Of a stretch of DNA of 64,000 bases, positions 36,777 through 45,138 are shown in pieces. The number at the start of each line of letters is the position of its first letter. The first letter of the stretch is position 1. The position numbers and the translations under genes were made by a program. The notes under the pieces are model-generated. The model saw nothing but the letters and a program-made list of their open reading frames with translations. It did not search any database and was not told where the DNA came from. Source of the DNA: Dyadobacter beijingensis DSM 21582 (GTDB taxonomy: Bacteria; Bacteroidota; Bacteroidia; Cytophagales; Spirosomataceae); assembly GCF_000382205.1 (NCBI RefSeq), contig NZ_KB907787.1:1403176-1467175 (forward strand), given 5' to 3'.

Positions 36777-36825
36777 GTATCCTATCTTTTTAAACTCTAG
36801 TTTATTAGCTCTCCTACGCCCTTCC

Positions 36826-36865
36826 GGTGGCACATTCGGTGGCACGAAAAAGCTCGCGGTGGCAC
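36826..36865 (+). repeat. Triple direct repeat GGTGGCAC before the integrase
   Basis: GGTGGCAC occurs at 36826, 36838 and 36858. The last two copies continue as GGTGGCACGAA. Their place between tRNA-Ala and the integrase fits arm-type integrase binding sites. Confidence 0.5.
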
Positions 36866-37026
36866 GAACATTTTTGCATTTGCTATGAAATTATTCGATG
36901 ACGGAAGTGGATTTTAGAAATAGGTAGTTTTACCTGTTCGGCTACGTATTTGTACCTGAAATACAAACTATCTATTCAGCGGTTACATAGTTTCGTGGGT
37001 TTTTTTAATGCTATTTTAATACCCAC

Positions 37027-38262
37027 ATGAGTACACCAATTCCCTCTAATCGCATGGAAATTTTATTTTGGAAACATGCAACTTCAAAACAAGAAAAGTC
37101 CGGACTTTGCACTCTTTATCTGCGCATTACCGTTAATGGTAGCCGCGTTGAAATAGGTTCTACCGGGGTTACTATCAGTGTAAAAGATTGGAACGTCGAC
37201 GGGCAAAAGATCACCGGCCGCGATCCATTGAATAACTTAAAGAACGAGACGCTAAAAGGCTTAGAAATGCGATTGTGGGGCATTTTTAATGACTTGGTAC
37301 GCCGAAACGAGAAAGTTACCGCTGACCGGATAAAACGTGCGTTCATGCTACCGCCTGCCGTAGCCTACATCTTTGCCTTCGATGAATACATGAAAGGCTA
37401 CGAAAAGCGGAAAGATGTCTCGGAAAGCTCAAAAAAAACGCTACGGAACCACCGGCAGCTGGTGCTCCGGTTCTTGGGCGAAAACAACCTGCGCGAGATC
37501 TTGGTTGACGAATTCACGCCCGATGTGATGGAAGACTACCGAGCATGGTGTAAAGGCTCCGGCTACAAAGACAGCTACTTTACGCGGTCGGCTCGTTCAT
37601 TCGGTGCCGTTACCAAATTTGCCAAAAAGAAAAAATGGATCTCGGAAAATCCGCTCGACGATTACAAGATCGGCCACGAGCGAATTGAGCGCCCGGAGTA
37701 CTTGGATTCGATCCAGTTGAAAAGGTGGAGAAGCCACCAATTTGCGCACCCTACTGCGCAGAAAGTAGCCGACTTGTTTGTGCTTTACGCGCGTACTGGG
37801 TTCCATTATCAGGATCTGATCCATATCATTAGAAACCCCTCTGACTATTTAATTACCGGCATTGACGGAAAGCAATGGATCGTCAAACCCCGCCAAAAAA
37901 CCAAGATCGAGGCGAAAGTCCCGATCGATCAGTTTCCGGAAGTGAAATCGATCGTCTCCAAGTATGGCGGCTGGGAAAAGGTGCCAACGTTCTCGAATGC
38001 GAAAATGAATGACTGGCTTAAATTATGCGCTGCCGAAGTGAATTTGAAGCTCGTTCCCGCGCAAAGGATTTACCCGGAACTGTCGGTTAAGCATGGACGC
38101 ACCTCATTTTGCGACTACTGTCTAAACGAACTGGGGCTTTCTCGTGAGTCGATCCTGACAATGATGGGCAGGATCTCGGCGGCAGAACTTGATCGGTACG
38201 TTCGGAGCGACGAGCGGGCGGTGATCGCCGCTTTTAAAATCAGCGCAGCACTAGCTTCATAA
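37027..38262 (+). CDS. int: Tyrosine-type site-specific integrase
   Basis: A 411-residue integrase. An N-terminal arm-binding domain (residues 10-100, 'LYLRITVNGSRVEIGSTG'), a SAM-like core-binding domain (115-215) and a catalytic domain (225-400). The nucleophile is Y391 in 'ELDRYVRSDE' and R358 in 'KHGRTSF' keeps the second arginine. The first arginine position reads TGFH (H260) instead of TGLR, and the LGH histidine is R382. Lack of the first arginine is known for IntDOT-type recombinases of Bacteroidota. It should catalyse integration at the adjacent tRNA-Ala. It is followed by a bidirectional terminator. Confidence 0.9.
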   Translation: MSTPIPSNRMEILFWKHATSKQEKSGLCTLYLRITVNGSRVEIGSTGVTISVKDWNVDGQKITGRDPLNNLKNETLKGLEMRLWGIFNDLVRRNEKVTADRIKRAFMLPPAVAYIFAFDEYMKGYEKRKDVSESSKKTLRNHRQLVLRFLGENNLREILVDEFTPDVMEDYRAWCKGSGYKDSYFTRSARSFGAVTKFAKKKKWISENPLDDYKIGHERIERPEYLDSIQLKRWRSHQFAHPTAQKVADLFVLYARTGFHYQDLIHIIRNPSDYLITGIDGKQWIVKPRQKTKIEAKVPIDQFPEVKSIVSKYGGWEKVPTFSNAKMNDWLKLCAAEVNLKLVPAQRIYPELSVKHGRTSFCDYCLNELGLSRESILTMMGRISAAELDRYVRSDERAVIAAFKISAALAS

Positions 38263-38292
38263 AAAAGAGGGACAATGCTGTCCCTCTTTTTT
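38261..38292. terminator. Bidirectional terminator between integrase and ASCH gene
   Basis: Stem AAAAAAGAGGGACA/TGTCCCTCTTTTTT with a short loop lies between convergent genes ending at 38262 and 38303. Confidence 0.9.
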
Positions 38293-38302
38293 ATCGAGAA
38301 GA

Positions 38303-38698
38303 TCAGACAGTGACACCTTCGTCCTCCTTTACATAGAAAAAGGACTGCGGTGCGGTGAATTTTTCAAAAACCAGTTTCGGATCAATTGGATTTTTGTAGC
38401 GCTTGACTTGGCCAATCTCAATAGCAAATCCGGAATTGCGACCATTGAAATAGTCGTTAAAGAAAACTCCGTCTACTCCCGCAAACTCTTTTGTTTTTGA
38501 CCATAATTCATTAGGGGAGTCCTGATGTATTGATTTTATTTCAAACTCGCCAACAATTCGCCCGACCGGCATCGTTGAGTAAACAACAACCGTCTTTACC
38601 TCTCGATTAGAAAAAAGGACTTTTCGATATTCGAATTTTTTCTTTCCGTTGAAGATCTTTTCAACAAACTCGGGCTTAATCGATAATAAGATTTTCAT
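38303..38698 (-). CDS. ASCH/PUA-like domain protein
   Basis: A 131-residue protein opening with 'MKILLSIKPEFVEKIFNGKKKFEYRK', the classic ASCH start, then 'VVVYSTMPVGRIVGEFEI', a PUA-like beta-barrel strand set. ASCH proteins bind RNA or modified nucleosides; the E. coli relative YqfB hydrolyses N4-acetylcytidine. The start overlaps the end of the GNAT gene by 23 bases, so the two form a coupled pair. Role proposed: reading or reversing a modification made by the partner. That role is an inference. Confidence 0.75.
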   Translation of the reverse strand: MKILLSIKPEFVEKIFNGKKKFEYRKVLFSNREVKTVVVYSTMPVGRIVGEFEIKSIHQDSPNELWSKTKEFAGVDGVFFNDYFNGRNSGFAIEIGQVKRYKNPIDPKLVFEKFTAPQSFFYVKEDEGVTV

Positions 38699-39725
38699 GT
38701 ATTCCTCCTTGTTGTATTATAGCGTCAAACTGGCTGTCAGGTAGTTGGAAATAATTCCAACGCAAATTTGGATTTAAACCAATGTTTTCGATAAGGTTGC
38801 CACGTGTTAGCCGACGGCCAAAAGCAGCATTATAAAGCATTTTAATCACATATAGCCGCTTTTTATCCCGATACCATTCGGCCAGTTCGTCGGCGGAAAA
38901 AACACTGTATGTTTCGCAATATCTCAAAAAATCTGCTAGACTGCTAAAGTCATTTTTGGATTTTACTTCTTCCACAACGCAAACAGACGTGACCACTGCC
39001 CGGTAATGTGCGGGGGCCTGGCCATCTCCGGTTCTATATATAACCAGAAGATCGCCAGGATTTAACCCGCTGACATCCATAGATGTAACGTAGATTTTGT
39101 GGATGCTGTTGGTATGTGAGACGTCTTGAATAATGTCAAATGATTCATTGTTTAGAATTGAGTCGGGAAAGAGGCGTGTGTGATATTCTGGATATATCGC
39201 GAGGAGAAATTTTTTGTGATTCTTAGTTGAGAACCTTGGATAATTCATAAGGATGCCAGTGCTAGACCGCTCAAGGTTCTTCAATAACACGGTCTCCTGA
39301 CCATTTTCACTCGCTTTCGTGCCATGCCTTTCAAATCCGTACGCCATAAGCAGGTTGATAAGCTGTTTGTGCTTTTCAAAGGCGGTAACATATATCGCGC
39401 TAACTCCGGATTTTATAGCGTGGTCGAAAATTCTTTTGATAAATCGTTCGCCAAGACGAGTACCATGGGGATTGACCTTGAACGTTCCCACTTTTAAACG
39501 TAGTGCGGGTTCAAGATTTGGATTGACGTCGGTGATCGCCTCTTTTTCGAGTTTCAGATATAGAAATGCTTGAATACCTTCATCTGAAAGGATATATGCT
39601 TTGTCACTAGTTAATGCTTTTTTTTCAAACCACTTTCCAAATTCTTTGTAGTCTTCTTTCAGCGAGTCAAAAAATGGATCGCTTAGATCAATGTTTTTAA
39701 ATTCTGTGTAAACCAAATTTTCCAT
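38676..39725 (-). CDS. GNAT acetyltransferase fused to a PUA-like domain
   Basis: About 349 residues from the ATG at 39725 (MENLVYTEFKNIDLSD). Residues 1-155 form a GNAT fold with the acetyl-CoA loop in 'VNPHGTRLGERFIKRIFDHAIKSG' and 'LLMAYGFERHG'. Residues 180-270 look PUA/ASCH-like ('DVSGLNPGDLLVIYRTGDG', 'YRAVVTSVCVVEEV'). The C terminus is helical and unassigned. It overlaps the stand-alone ASCH gene. Located between integrase and terminase and visibly AT-richer than the structural genes, it is cargo. The substrate is unknown; a nucleic acid is suggested by the PUA-like part. Confidence 0.72.
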   Translation of the reverse strand: MENLVYTEFKNIDLSDPFFDSLKEDYKEFGKWFEKKALTSDKAYILSDEGIQAFLYLKLEKEAITDVNPNLEPALRLKVGTFKVNPHGTRLGERFIKRIFDHAIKSGVSAIYVTAFEKHKQLINLLMAYGFERHGTKASENGQETVLLKNLERSSTGILMNYPRFSTKNHKKFLLAIYPEYHTRLFPDSILNNESFDIIQDVSHTNSIHKIYVTSMDVSGLNPGDLLVIYRTGDGQAPAHYRAVVTSVCVVEEVKSKNDFSSLADFLRYCETYSVFSADELAEWYRDKKRLYVIKMLYNAAFGRRLTRGNLIENIGLNPNLRWNYFQLPDSQFDAIIQQGGIHENLIID

Positions 39726-40127
39726 GCGTGTAGGAAGGGTAATAGAGTTGTACAATAATTAGTTGTTAAAACTCAATAATACCTGTTTTTAGAAATAATT
39801 TCTAATAAAATTAGTGAATGGTTGGATAGGAAAAATCAATGAAGAAGTGGGATTATATTAATCTAGGTGAAAAGTTGCACCATTTTACGTCCAAAAAAAA
39901 TCGTAGATTCCTGAAAATCTGTGCGTTATTTCTTAACTAATTAAAAAAATACCTAAAAATCGCTCTCCAGAGCCCGCCCTTTAACTTTTTGGAAATTTCC
40001 ATTTTTGAAAAAATCGAATAGCTGTGAGGGGTACGGGGGGTATCCTAACGCCCCCCCCGGCACCCCCAGCAGATCCCCCCGCCCCCCCCTGTGCGCCCCC
40101 GCTCGCGGTGGCGGGTCGCCGTCCGGG
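39726..40127. other. Non-coding gap: AT-rich half, then C-rich tract
   Basis: No gene is seen here. Bases 39726-40020 are AT-rich and should hold the promoter of the GNAT-ASCH pair. Bases 40051-40100 carry five C-runs of 5-8 bases (40051, 40063, 40075, 40082, 40096). On the leftward strand these are G-runs just after the terminase stop, able to form a G-quadruplex in the 3' untranslated RNA. Confidence 0.6.
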
Positions 40128-41618
40128 CTACTTGAACTCGATGTCGAAGTCGCCGTCGACCGGTCTGATCCCGGCCAGACACCGCCACGCGGCGTAGTAG
40201 TCGACAGTGTCCGATAGGTGCGTCGCTCTCTCTTGGTCGTCGTCCTTCTGCTCGCTCTTCTTGTCCTTCTTGTAGTCCGCAGTCAATGGTGCCCGCTGCA
40301 TCGATATGATCGTGCTCTTCGCCTCGATGGGATGGAAGCGCATGTGCATACCGTCTTCCCTTGTCTCGCTTAGTATCCCCTCCATGAGCTTGTGGATCTC
40401 ATCCTTTAAAGGGTTGTAGGTAAGCGGGCATAATACCACGTCCCAGCCTGCCCTAATTAATACTTCTGCGAACTCGTCAAACAGAGTAATCCAGGTGCCG
40501 TCTGATTTTTTTTTCGCACCGGCGCTGGCATTTAACCCGTTCCTATCCCCGGTTAGGTACATGGTCTTCTTATGGTGGCTGGATAGGCGCTCGACCAGCT
40601 CGACGGCGAGGGACTGCGCCATCGACATATCCGGCTCGGGTTCCTTTACGAACACGTTACGCACACAATGCTGCGGCTGGCCGCGATCCTGCCAGACAGT
40701 GCAGCTCGTAAAGTGGGCGTTAAAATCGACCACCGTTACTAGCTCCTGATAGGGAGAATAAAAGGTTTCAAAATCGATGTCCTCGTGCCGATCGGAGAGT
40801 GCCGCGTAAAAGCCTTTCGGGATCTTGGTCAGACGCATTCCGTTTACTTCGACATTGAATTCCAGCTTGGTGAGCTTCTTTTTAAGGTTGTCGACGTAAT
40901 TGCCGGGCAAGAAAACCTGATTATCCTTTGTAGTAACCTGCGCAAAAAAATACCGGTTTGGCTCGTCCTGCATTAGCTTCTCGATGTCGAACATCCATTC
41001 GCCACCGGAGCCGTAGGGCGGGGAAGAAAATACGGAAATCAGCCAGTGCAAATTCGAGTCGAATTTCCCTTTATTGGCGCGGATACGGCCTTCGAGAATT
41101 TTCAGCCATTCCCTTTTAAAGAGCAGGGCTTCGTCCATGAAAGCAAAATCGTCATTTCGGCCTCTGTGAATATCGGCATTCATTTTGTAGCCGCAGACCT
41201 CCATCACCCAGCCGTTCGGGAAGGCGATACAGTTGTCCCAATTGTCCGGCTCCTGCCACGGCTTTTCCCAATCGTCGGGCGGTTTCCGCCAGAGCACGTA
41301 GTCGCCGCTTTGGGTCTTGGGATTGTACTCGACCAGATCGAAATGCTCACGCCAGACTGACTTCACGCCCGGAAAAATGCTTCGCTGAAATTGGGTAACG
41401 GTCAGACAGGCGAACTGCCCTTTTGCTTTGGGCAGTTCTTCCTTGCTGATCAGCATCATTATCGCCATCGCGAAACTTTTTCCGGAGCCGATCCCGCCGA
41501 TCATCGCGGCCGTTTTGGTGCCGTCCGCGTCCAGATCAAACATTACGCCTTCGATGAAATCGCCCTGCTTTTCGTTTACTTCGACAGTTTGGATCAGTTC
41601 GCTACTCGACTGTTTCAT
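40128..41618 (-). CDS. terL: Phage terminase large subunit
   Basis: A 496-residue DNA-packaging motor. Walker A is GGIGSGKS at residues 41-48, Walker B is 'FAFMDEA' near 158-164. The RNase H-like nuclease has its aspartates in 'VTVVDFN', 'LTGDRNG' and 'THLSDTVDY'. It cuts and pumps phage DNA into the head. It is the last gene of the leftward module and overlaps the presumed small subunit by 17 bases. A G-run-rich 3' region follows it. Confidence 0.92.
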   Translation of the reverse strand: MKQSSSELIQTVEVNEKQGDFIEGVMFDLDADGTKTAAMIGGIGSGKSFAMAIMMLISKEELPKAKGQFACLTVTQFQRSIFPGVKSVWREHFDLVEYNPKTQSGDYVLWRKPPDDWEKPWQEPDNWDNCIAFPNGWVMEVCGYKMNADIHRGRNDDFAFMDEALLFKREWLKILEGRIRANKGKFDSNLHWLISVFSSPPYGSGGEWMFDIEKLMQDEPNRYFFAQVTTKDNQVFLPGNYVDNLKKKLTKLEFNVEVNGMRLTKIPKGFYAALSDRHEDIDFETFYSPYQELVTVVDFNAHFTSCTVWQDRGQPQHCVRNVFVKEPEPDMSMAQSLAVELVERLSSHHKKTMYLTGDRNGLNASAGAKKKSDGTWITLFDEFAEVLIRAGWDVVLCPLTYNPLKDEIHKLMEGILSETREDGMHMRFHPIEAKSTIISMQRAPLTADYKKDKKSEQKDDDQERATHLSDTVDYYAAWRCLAGIRPVDGDFDIEFK

Positions 41619-42180
41619 AGTGTGCTTCTTCGGTTAATTCGTCAGAATTTTTTCCAGAATCGGCAATAACCGTTTTCCGCTTAATGACGATTTTGGTCGG
41701 TTTCTTTTTGGCGTCGTCCGGCAGCTTGCTGGTGTCGTAAGCCCCGTCGATGGTCGCCGCCTCCTTTATCATGGCTTTCCACTCGCGGAGCAGTGCGGCA
41801 GCCGCCTTGTCGTCGGTTCCCCGATCGCGCAGAGCTTCGTAATCCTTGATCACCTTGTCGGCAGTGTGGCGCAGTAGCTCGGCGTACATGAATTTGATGC
41901 CGTCACGGCTCCGGAGCTGCCGGAGGTCGGCGAATACTTGGTAAGCCATCGCGATCAGTTCCCGCGCCCGGCGATCCTGCACATTTACGCGCGGGTCGGA
42001 TTTGGCCAGGGTGATAGCCTGAATGTCGGATAAGCCTTCGCGCAGCCAGCCCCGAATAATGTCGATCTTATCGAAAGTGTCCTTTTGTTGGACAGTCAGT
42101 TCCCGATTTCCAAGCATGTGCTGCTGGTAGATGTCCATTTCATCGTATACCTTTTCGAGGTACTTATTATTTTGTCGCAT
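41602..42180 (-). CDS. Probable terminase small subunit
   Basis: A 192-residue protein. A helix-turn-helix-like segment lies at about residues 35-80 ('DKIDIIRGWLREGLSDIQAITLAKSD'), followed by a helical oligomerisation part and a Lys-rich tail ('KKPTKIVIKRKT'). Position directly before terL with a 17-base overlap is the main support. It would recognise the packaging site. Family membership is inferred, not read from a signature. Confidence 0.6.
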   Translation of the reverse strand: MRQNNKYLEKVYDEMDIYQQHMLGNRELTVQQKDTFDKIDIIRGWLREGLSDIQAITLAKSDPRVNVQDRRARELIAMAYQVFADLRQLRSRDGIKFMYAELLRHTADKVIKDYEALRDRGTDDKAAAALLREWKAMIKEAATIDGAYDTSKLPDDAKKKPTKIVIKRKTVIADSGKNSDELTEEAHYETVE

Positions 42181-42577
42181 AGGTCAGCTGGGTAATTTGA
42201 TTGCGTAATTCCATTTTCAATGCTTCCATTTTGGCAAGTTCTTCGCTCCAATGCTGCGCCTTTTTGTGCTCCGGGTTGATTTCCAGCTTCTTTTTGGTCT
42301 TGCTGATATTGGAGTTAAGCAGCGCCAGCTCGACGCGTAGATCCGAGGCTGTGCCATTGGGGTCGATCGCGGGGCGCTCGGTCTTTGCGGTTTCGTCTTC
42401 GAGCTTCCTACCGGTCTTTTTGTAGTACTCGATCCGTTTCATTACCTGCCGCCACTGCTCGCGCTTCTCGACGATCTTTTCAATTACCGGTTTGACCCCT
42501 TCCAGATCCGCGTCCGCGTATTGGTGCAGGGTATTAGAAAGTAGAGCTACTTCCCGGTGCAAGGTTTCGGCCTGCAC
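42167..42577 (-). CDS. Phage coiled-coil protein, function unknown
   Basis: A 136-residue helical protein with coiled-coil heptads at both ends ('VEKREQWRQVMKRIEYYKKTGRKLEDE', 'KMEALKMELRNQITQL'). It overlaps the presumed small terminase by 14 bases, so it may assist packaging. No known domain is recognised. Confidence 0.65.
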   Translation of the reverse strand: MQAETLHREVALLSNTLHQYADADLEGVKPVIEKIVEKREQWRQVMKRIEYYKKTGRKLEDETAKTERPAIDPNGTASDLRVELALLNSNISKTKKKLEINPEHKKAQHWSEELAKMEALKMELRNQITQLTYATK

Positions 42578-42621
42578 CAGAAGTAGCTCTACGTAACTAT
42601 TTTCGGGAACCGAAACCGCGC

Positions 42622-42984
42622 CTATTTGGCTTCTGTCGGCTCCGGCTGCGCGTCCGGCTGTGGCTCCGGTGTTTGTGGCTCCGTTGGGTCTTCCGGCGAT
42701 ATTGGCACGACCGTTCTGGTCGTTTTCAGCGGATGGTTTTCGAGCGGTTCGGTTTTCGGCTTGGCCGGTGCTGCTTTGGGTGCTGCCGGTTTCGTTGATG
42801 CGGGTTTCGACGACTGGGGCTGCTTGTCCGGATTTACTTCGTCCTCCGTTTTTTTTTCGGGGTTGAGCGCGTTGTCGTACTCGTTTTGTGCATGTTCGAG
42901 CTTTGCTTTGTTGGCGTCGGAAGGGTCAGATCCTACCCGGAGCTTTGCGAGCTGCACGGCGGCTTTAAGTTGTTTAATGTCCAT
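42622..42984 (-). CDS. Pro/Lys/Ala-rich phage protein
   Basis: A 120-residue protein. A short helical head (residues 1-45, 'LKAAVQLAKLRVGSDPSDANKAKLEHAQNEYDNA') is followed by a low-complexity tail of Pro, Lys, Ala and Thr, probably disordered. The repeated PTEPQ/PEPTE-like segments suggest a linker or tether. Function unknown; it sits in the head module. Confidence 0.55.
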   Translation of the reverse strand: MDIKQLKAAVQLAKLRVGSDPSDANKAKLEHAQNEYDNALNPEKKTEDEVNPDKQPQSSKPASTKPAAPKAAPAKPKTEPLENHPLKTTRTVVPISPEDPTEPQTPEPQPDAQPEPTEAK

Positions 42985-43049
42985 GACGGAATTTAAATTT
43001 TCTGATAAAAAAAATCGGGATTTTGGAAGGTGGCGTCGGGGGGGTGCTT

Positions 43050-43226
43050 TTAAGCCTGGGCTGCGGCCTGCTTGCCTTTTACGGGCGTTTCCGGCTGATC
43101 AATGACGCGCTGGTCGCCGTTTTCTTTAAGCTGCGCCAGCTCTTCCTGTGTGAGGGATTCGGGCAATTTGGTGTTGCCGTTGATCCAGATTAAAAGCGTT
43201 TTGTCTTCGGATTTGAAAGAAAGCAT
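43050..43226 (-). CDS. Small phage protein (58 residues)
   Basis: Starts MLSFKSEDKTLLIWINGNTK and ends in an Ala/Gln-rich tail before TAA. The lead 'ESLTQEELAQLKENG' resembles short head-completion or decoration peptides. It has the same leftward direction and spacing as its neighbours, and a GC-rich hairpin lies just upstream. Codon use fits the neighbours. Confidence 0.6.
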   Translation of the reverse strand: MLSFKSEDKTLLIWINGNTKLPESLTQEELAQLKENGDQRVIDQPETPVKGKQAAAQA

Positions 43227-43240
43227 AATTAAGAAAATGC

Positions 43241-43265
43241 ACTCCCCTGAACCGGTCAGGGGAGT
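43241..43265. other. Intergenic hairpin in head module
   Basis: Perfect 10-bp inverted repeat ACTCCCCTGA/TCAGGGGAGT with a 5-base loop and no T-run, between two leftward genes. Possible mRNA stabiliser or weak attenuator. Confidence 0.6.
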
Positions 43266-43283
43266 AGTGGAGAAATCGATTAA

Positions 43284-43988
43284 TTAGGCACCGGTCGGTA
43301 GAGCGGTCACGTCGAGCGTGATCGTTGAAGCGAGCGGGAAAATAGGTACCTGCATACCGTCCTGTTTCGCGGTAAAAGTGACCTCCTTGCGAGCTGTACC
43401 TTTTTCGGGGAGCACTGCCTTTGTCTCGAACATCATCGGGATGTACTTCTGGCCGATCCAGTAGAGTTTGTCGTCGTTACCTTGAACGACCACGTTCACC
43501 GGCGCTTCGTAGAGCAGGGTCTGCATTTTGACGATGTCCTTATCGTAGCCGATAACTTTAAACTCGACGGATTGCGTAAAACCTGCGCCCAGCTTCATTT
43601 CAGTATCGAATTTGGTAGTGTCGTACCATGCTTCGATTTCGATAAACTTTTTGCCCGTTACGTAGGGAATCGGCCCGGCGAATTCACCAGCAGTTTTGGC
43701 GATGTCGTACGTCAAAAACTCCGATTGCAGGTCTTCGGTCAGGATCAGGTACAAACGCTTTGCACCGCCCATTGTGGGGGTTTGGCATTTGCGCTTTAAA
43801 CCAACCAACGGGGTGCAGAATGCCCCGGAACCTTCTGGAAGGATTGTAAAGTTTGTGAAGCGTTCTACCAGTCCGGTAAGAACGGCGGCAGCGGCGAAAC
43901 CGGCGATCGCGTTGCCGGTCGAGTGTGTGATCAGCGCGGCCAGAGCGACCACGGAAGCAATAAAACCAAATTTTAAGAGGCTTTTCAT
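43284..43988 (-). CDS. Phage structural protein with hydrophobic N terminus, paralogue A
   Basis: About 234 residues from the ATG at 43988 (MKSLLKFGFIASVVALAALI). Residues 1-50 are strongly hydrophobic with two possible membrane segments, odd for a virion protein. From about residue 55 it matches the gene at 47343 along most of its length ('FTILPEGSG', 'IEIEAWYDTTKFDTEMKLGAGFTQSVEFK', 'AVLPEKGT', 'KEVTFTAKQDG'). It is the next gene after the capsid gene. It may be a tail-tube-like or decoration protein; no signature decides this. Confidence 0.65.
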   Translation of the reverse strand: MKSLLKFGFIASVVALAALITHSTGNAIAGFAAAAVLTGLVERFTNFTILPEGSGAFCTPLVGLKRKCQTPTMGGAKRLYLILTEDLQSEFLTYDIAKTAGEFAGPIPYVTGKKFIEIEAWYDTTKFDTEMKLGAGFTQSVEFKVIGYDKDIVKMQTLLYEAPVNVVVQGNDDKLYWIGQKYIPMMFETKAVLPEKGTARKEVTFTAKQDGMQVPIFPLASTITLDVTALPTGA

Positions 43989-44030
43989 AAAGAAAAAAGT
44001 GTGTTTTTGAATTGATACGGAATTGAAGCA

Positions 44031-44070
44031 GGCTACCGGGACGCGCAGTTCGAGCTTGTGCCCGGTAGCC
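44031..44070. other. Intergenic hairpin after capsid gene
   Basis: Perfect 10-bp arms GGCTACCGGG (44031) and CCCGGTAGCC (44061) with a 20-base loop, just downstream of the capsid stop. No T-run. Confidence 0.6.
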
Positions 44071-44087
44071 AATTGGAGGGGATGGGT

Positions 44088-45056
44088 TTACAGGTCGTTT
44101 CGGAAAATCCAGTCTCCGGTAGCGAAATCGAAGTCGAGCGAGGCGCGGATCGTGATCTGGTAGCTCTTGATCGCCTTAACTACGTTGATCGTGAAGACGG
44201 TCGGGTCTTCGTTGCACACAAACAAAAGGTTCTGTGGCGGGGTGATCGTGATTGCGTCGGAACCATTTAGACCCGGATCGACGACGAACTTCATGTTTGA
44301 ATAGTCGTCGAGCGTGTCGGGGCGGTCAGCCGGGCCGACGTGGTTCGGGAACTTGGTCTGACGGTTGCGACGGTACTTATCATACGCAACGCGAGAGCAG
44401 TAGACGCCCAGCTCTTGGTGGAGCAGGTTTTCGTCTGTGGATGCCAGCAGCTCGGCCACTCCGTTAAACTGCGCATAAGCGTTCGCATCGGTAAGGGCGC
44501 TACCGTCGAAAATGTGGCTGGATGCAATGTCGCCGCCGACCTGCGATTCGGCAATAAACTTGGTAAGGAAACCGTCAGTCAGGGACGCCGCGCCAGATCC
44601 TGCTGCATTGTAAACACCACGCCATGCGGTTTTCAGGCGAAGGAATTCGAAGTGCTTGCCGACAATGTAACGAAGGAAAAACAGCTCGAACGGCGTCTGG
44701 TTCACTTCATTGAGCGAAAGCCCCGGCGTTTTCAACCAGCCCAGATAGCTCTGGTACGCTTTCTTAATGTCGCTAAGGGTAAACTCGATGTCGATGTCGC
44801 CTTCGCGGAACGAAACGATACGGCTTTTTGCGCTCAACACGTTCTGGCCTGTAAAGTTGTCCGAAGCAGGTTTCCAGCCGTCTTTCACAGAAAGCGAGAG
44901 TAGCGCGGTTTTGTCGCGGCTCTGTACGACGGTGAAGTCACGACCGAGCGTTTCCGCGCCGTACATAATCGATTCTTGAATGACTGCGCCGCCGCCCTGG
45001 GTGGTGCGCATTAGCTCTTCATGGAAATTGTTAAAATCAATTGCAGGCATAGCCAA
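44088..45056 (-). CDS. Probable major capsid protein
   Basis: A 322-residue protein directly after the scaffold gene and two genes after the S49 protease in transcription order, the classic place of an HK97-type capsid gene. It has the right size, an N-terminal helical part ('NNFHEELMRTTQGGGAVIQESIMYG') and a beta-rich C-terminal half ending '...ASLDFDFATGDWIFRNDL'. No sequence motif proves it; the call rests on position, length and overall composition. Confidence 0.72.
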   Translation of the reverse strand: MAMPAIDFNNFHEELMRTTQGGGAVIQESIMYGAETLGRDFTVVQSRDKTALLSLSVKDGWKPASDNFTGQNVLSAKSRIVSFREGDIDIEFTLSDIKKAYQSYLGWLKTPGLSLNEVNQTPFELFFLRYIVGKHFEFLRLKTAWRGVYNAAGSGAASLTDGFLTKFIAESQVGGDIASSHIFDGSALTDANAYAQFNGVAELLASTDENLLHQELGVYCSRVAYDKYRRNRQTKFPNHVGPADRPDTLDDYSNMKFVVDPGLNGSDAITITPPQNLLFVCNEDPTVFTINVVKAIKSYQITIRASLDFDFATGDWIFRNDL

Positions 45057-45102
45057 AGTGTAGGTATAGTGGAAAAAAGAAATACGAAAAAAGGGTTAAG
45101 CC

Positions 45103-45124
45103 TGCCGGGTCGATTCTCCCGGCA
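45103..45124. other. Intergenic hairpin after scaffold gene
   Basis: Arms TGCCGGG and CCCGGCA with an 8-base loop between scaffold and capsid genes. No T-run, so not a classical terminator. Confidence 0.55.
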
Positions 45125-45138
45125 CGGCCTAACGTTTG

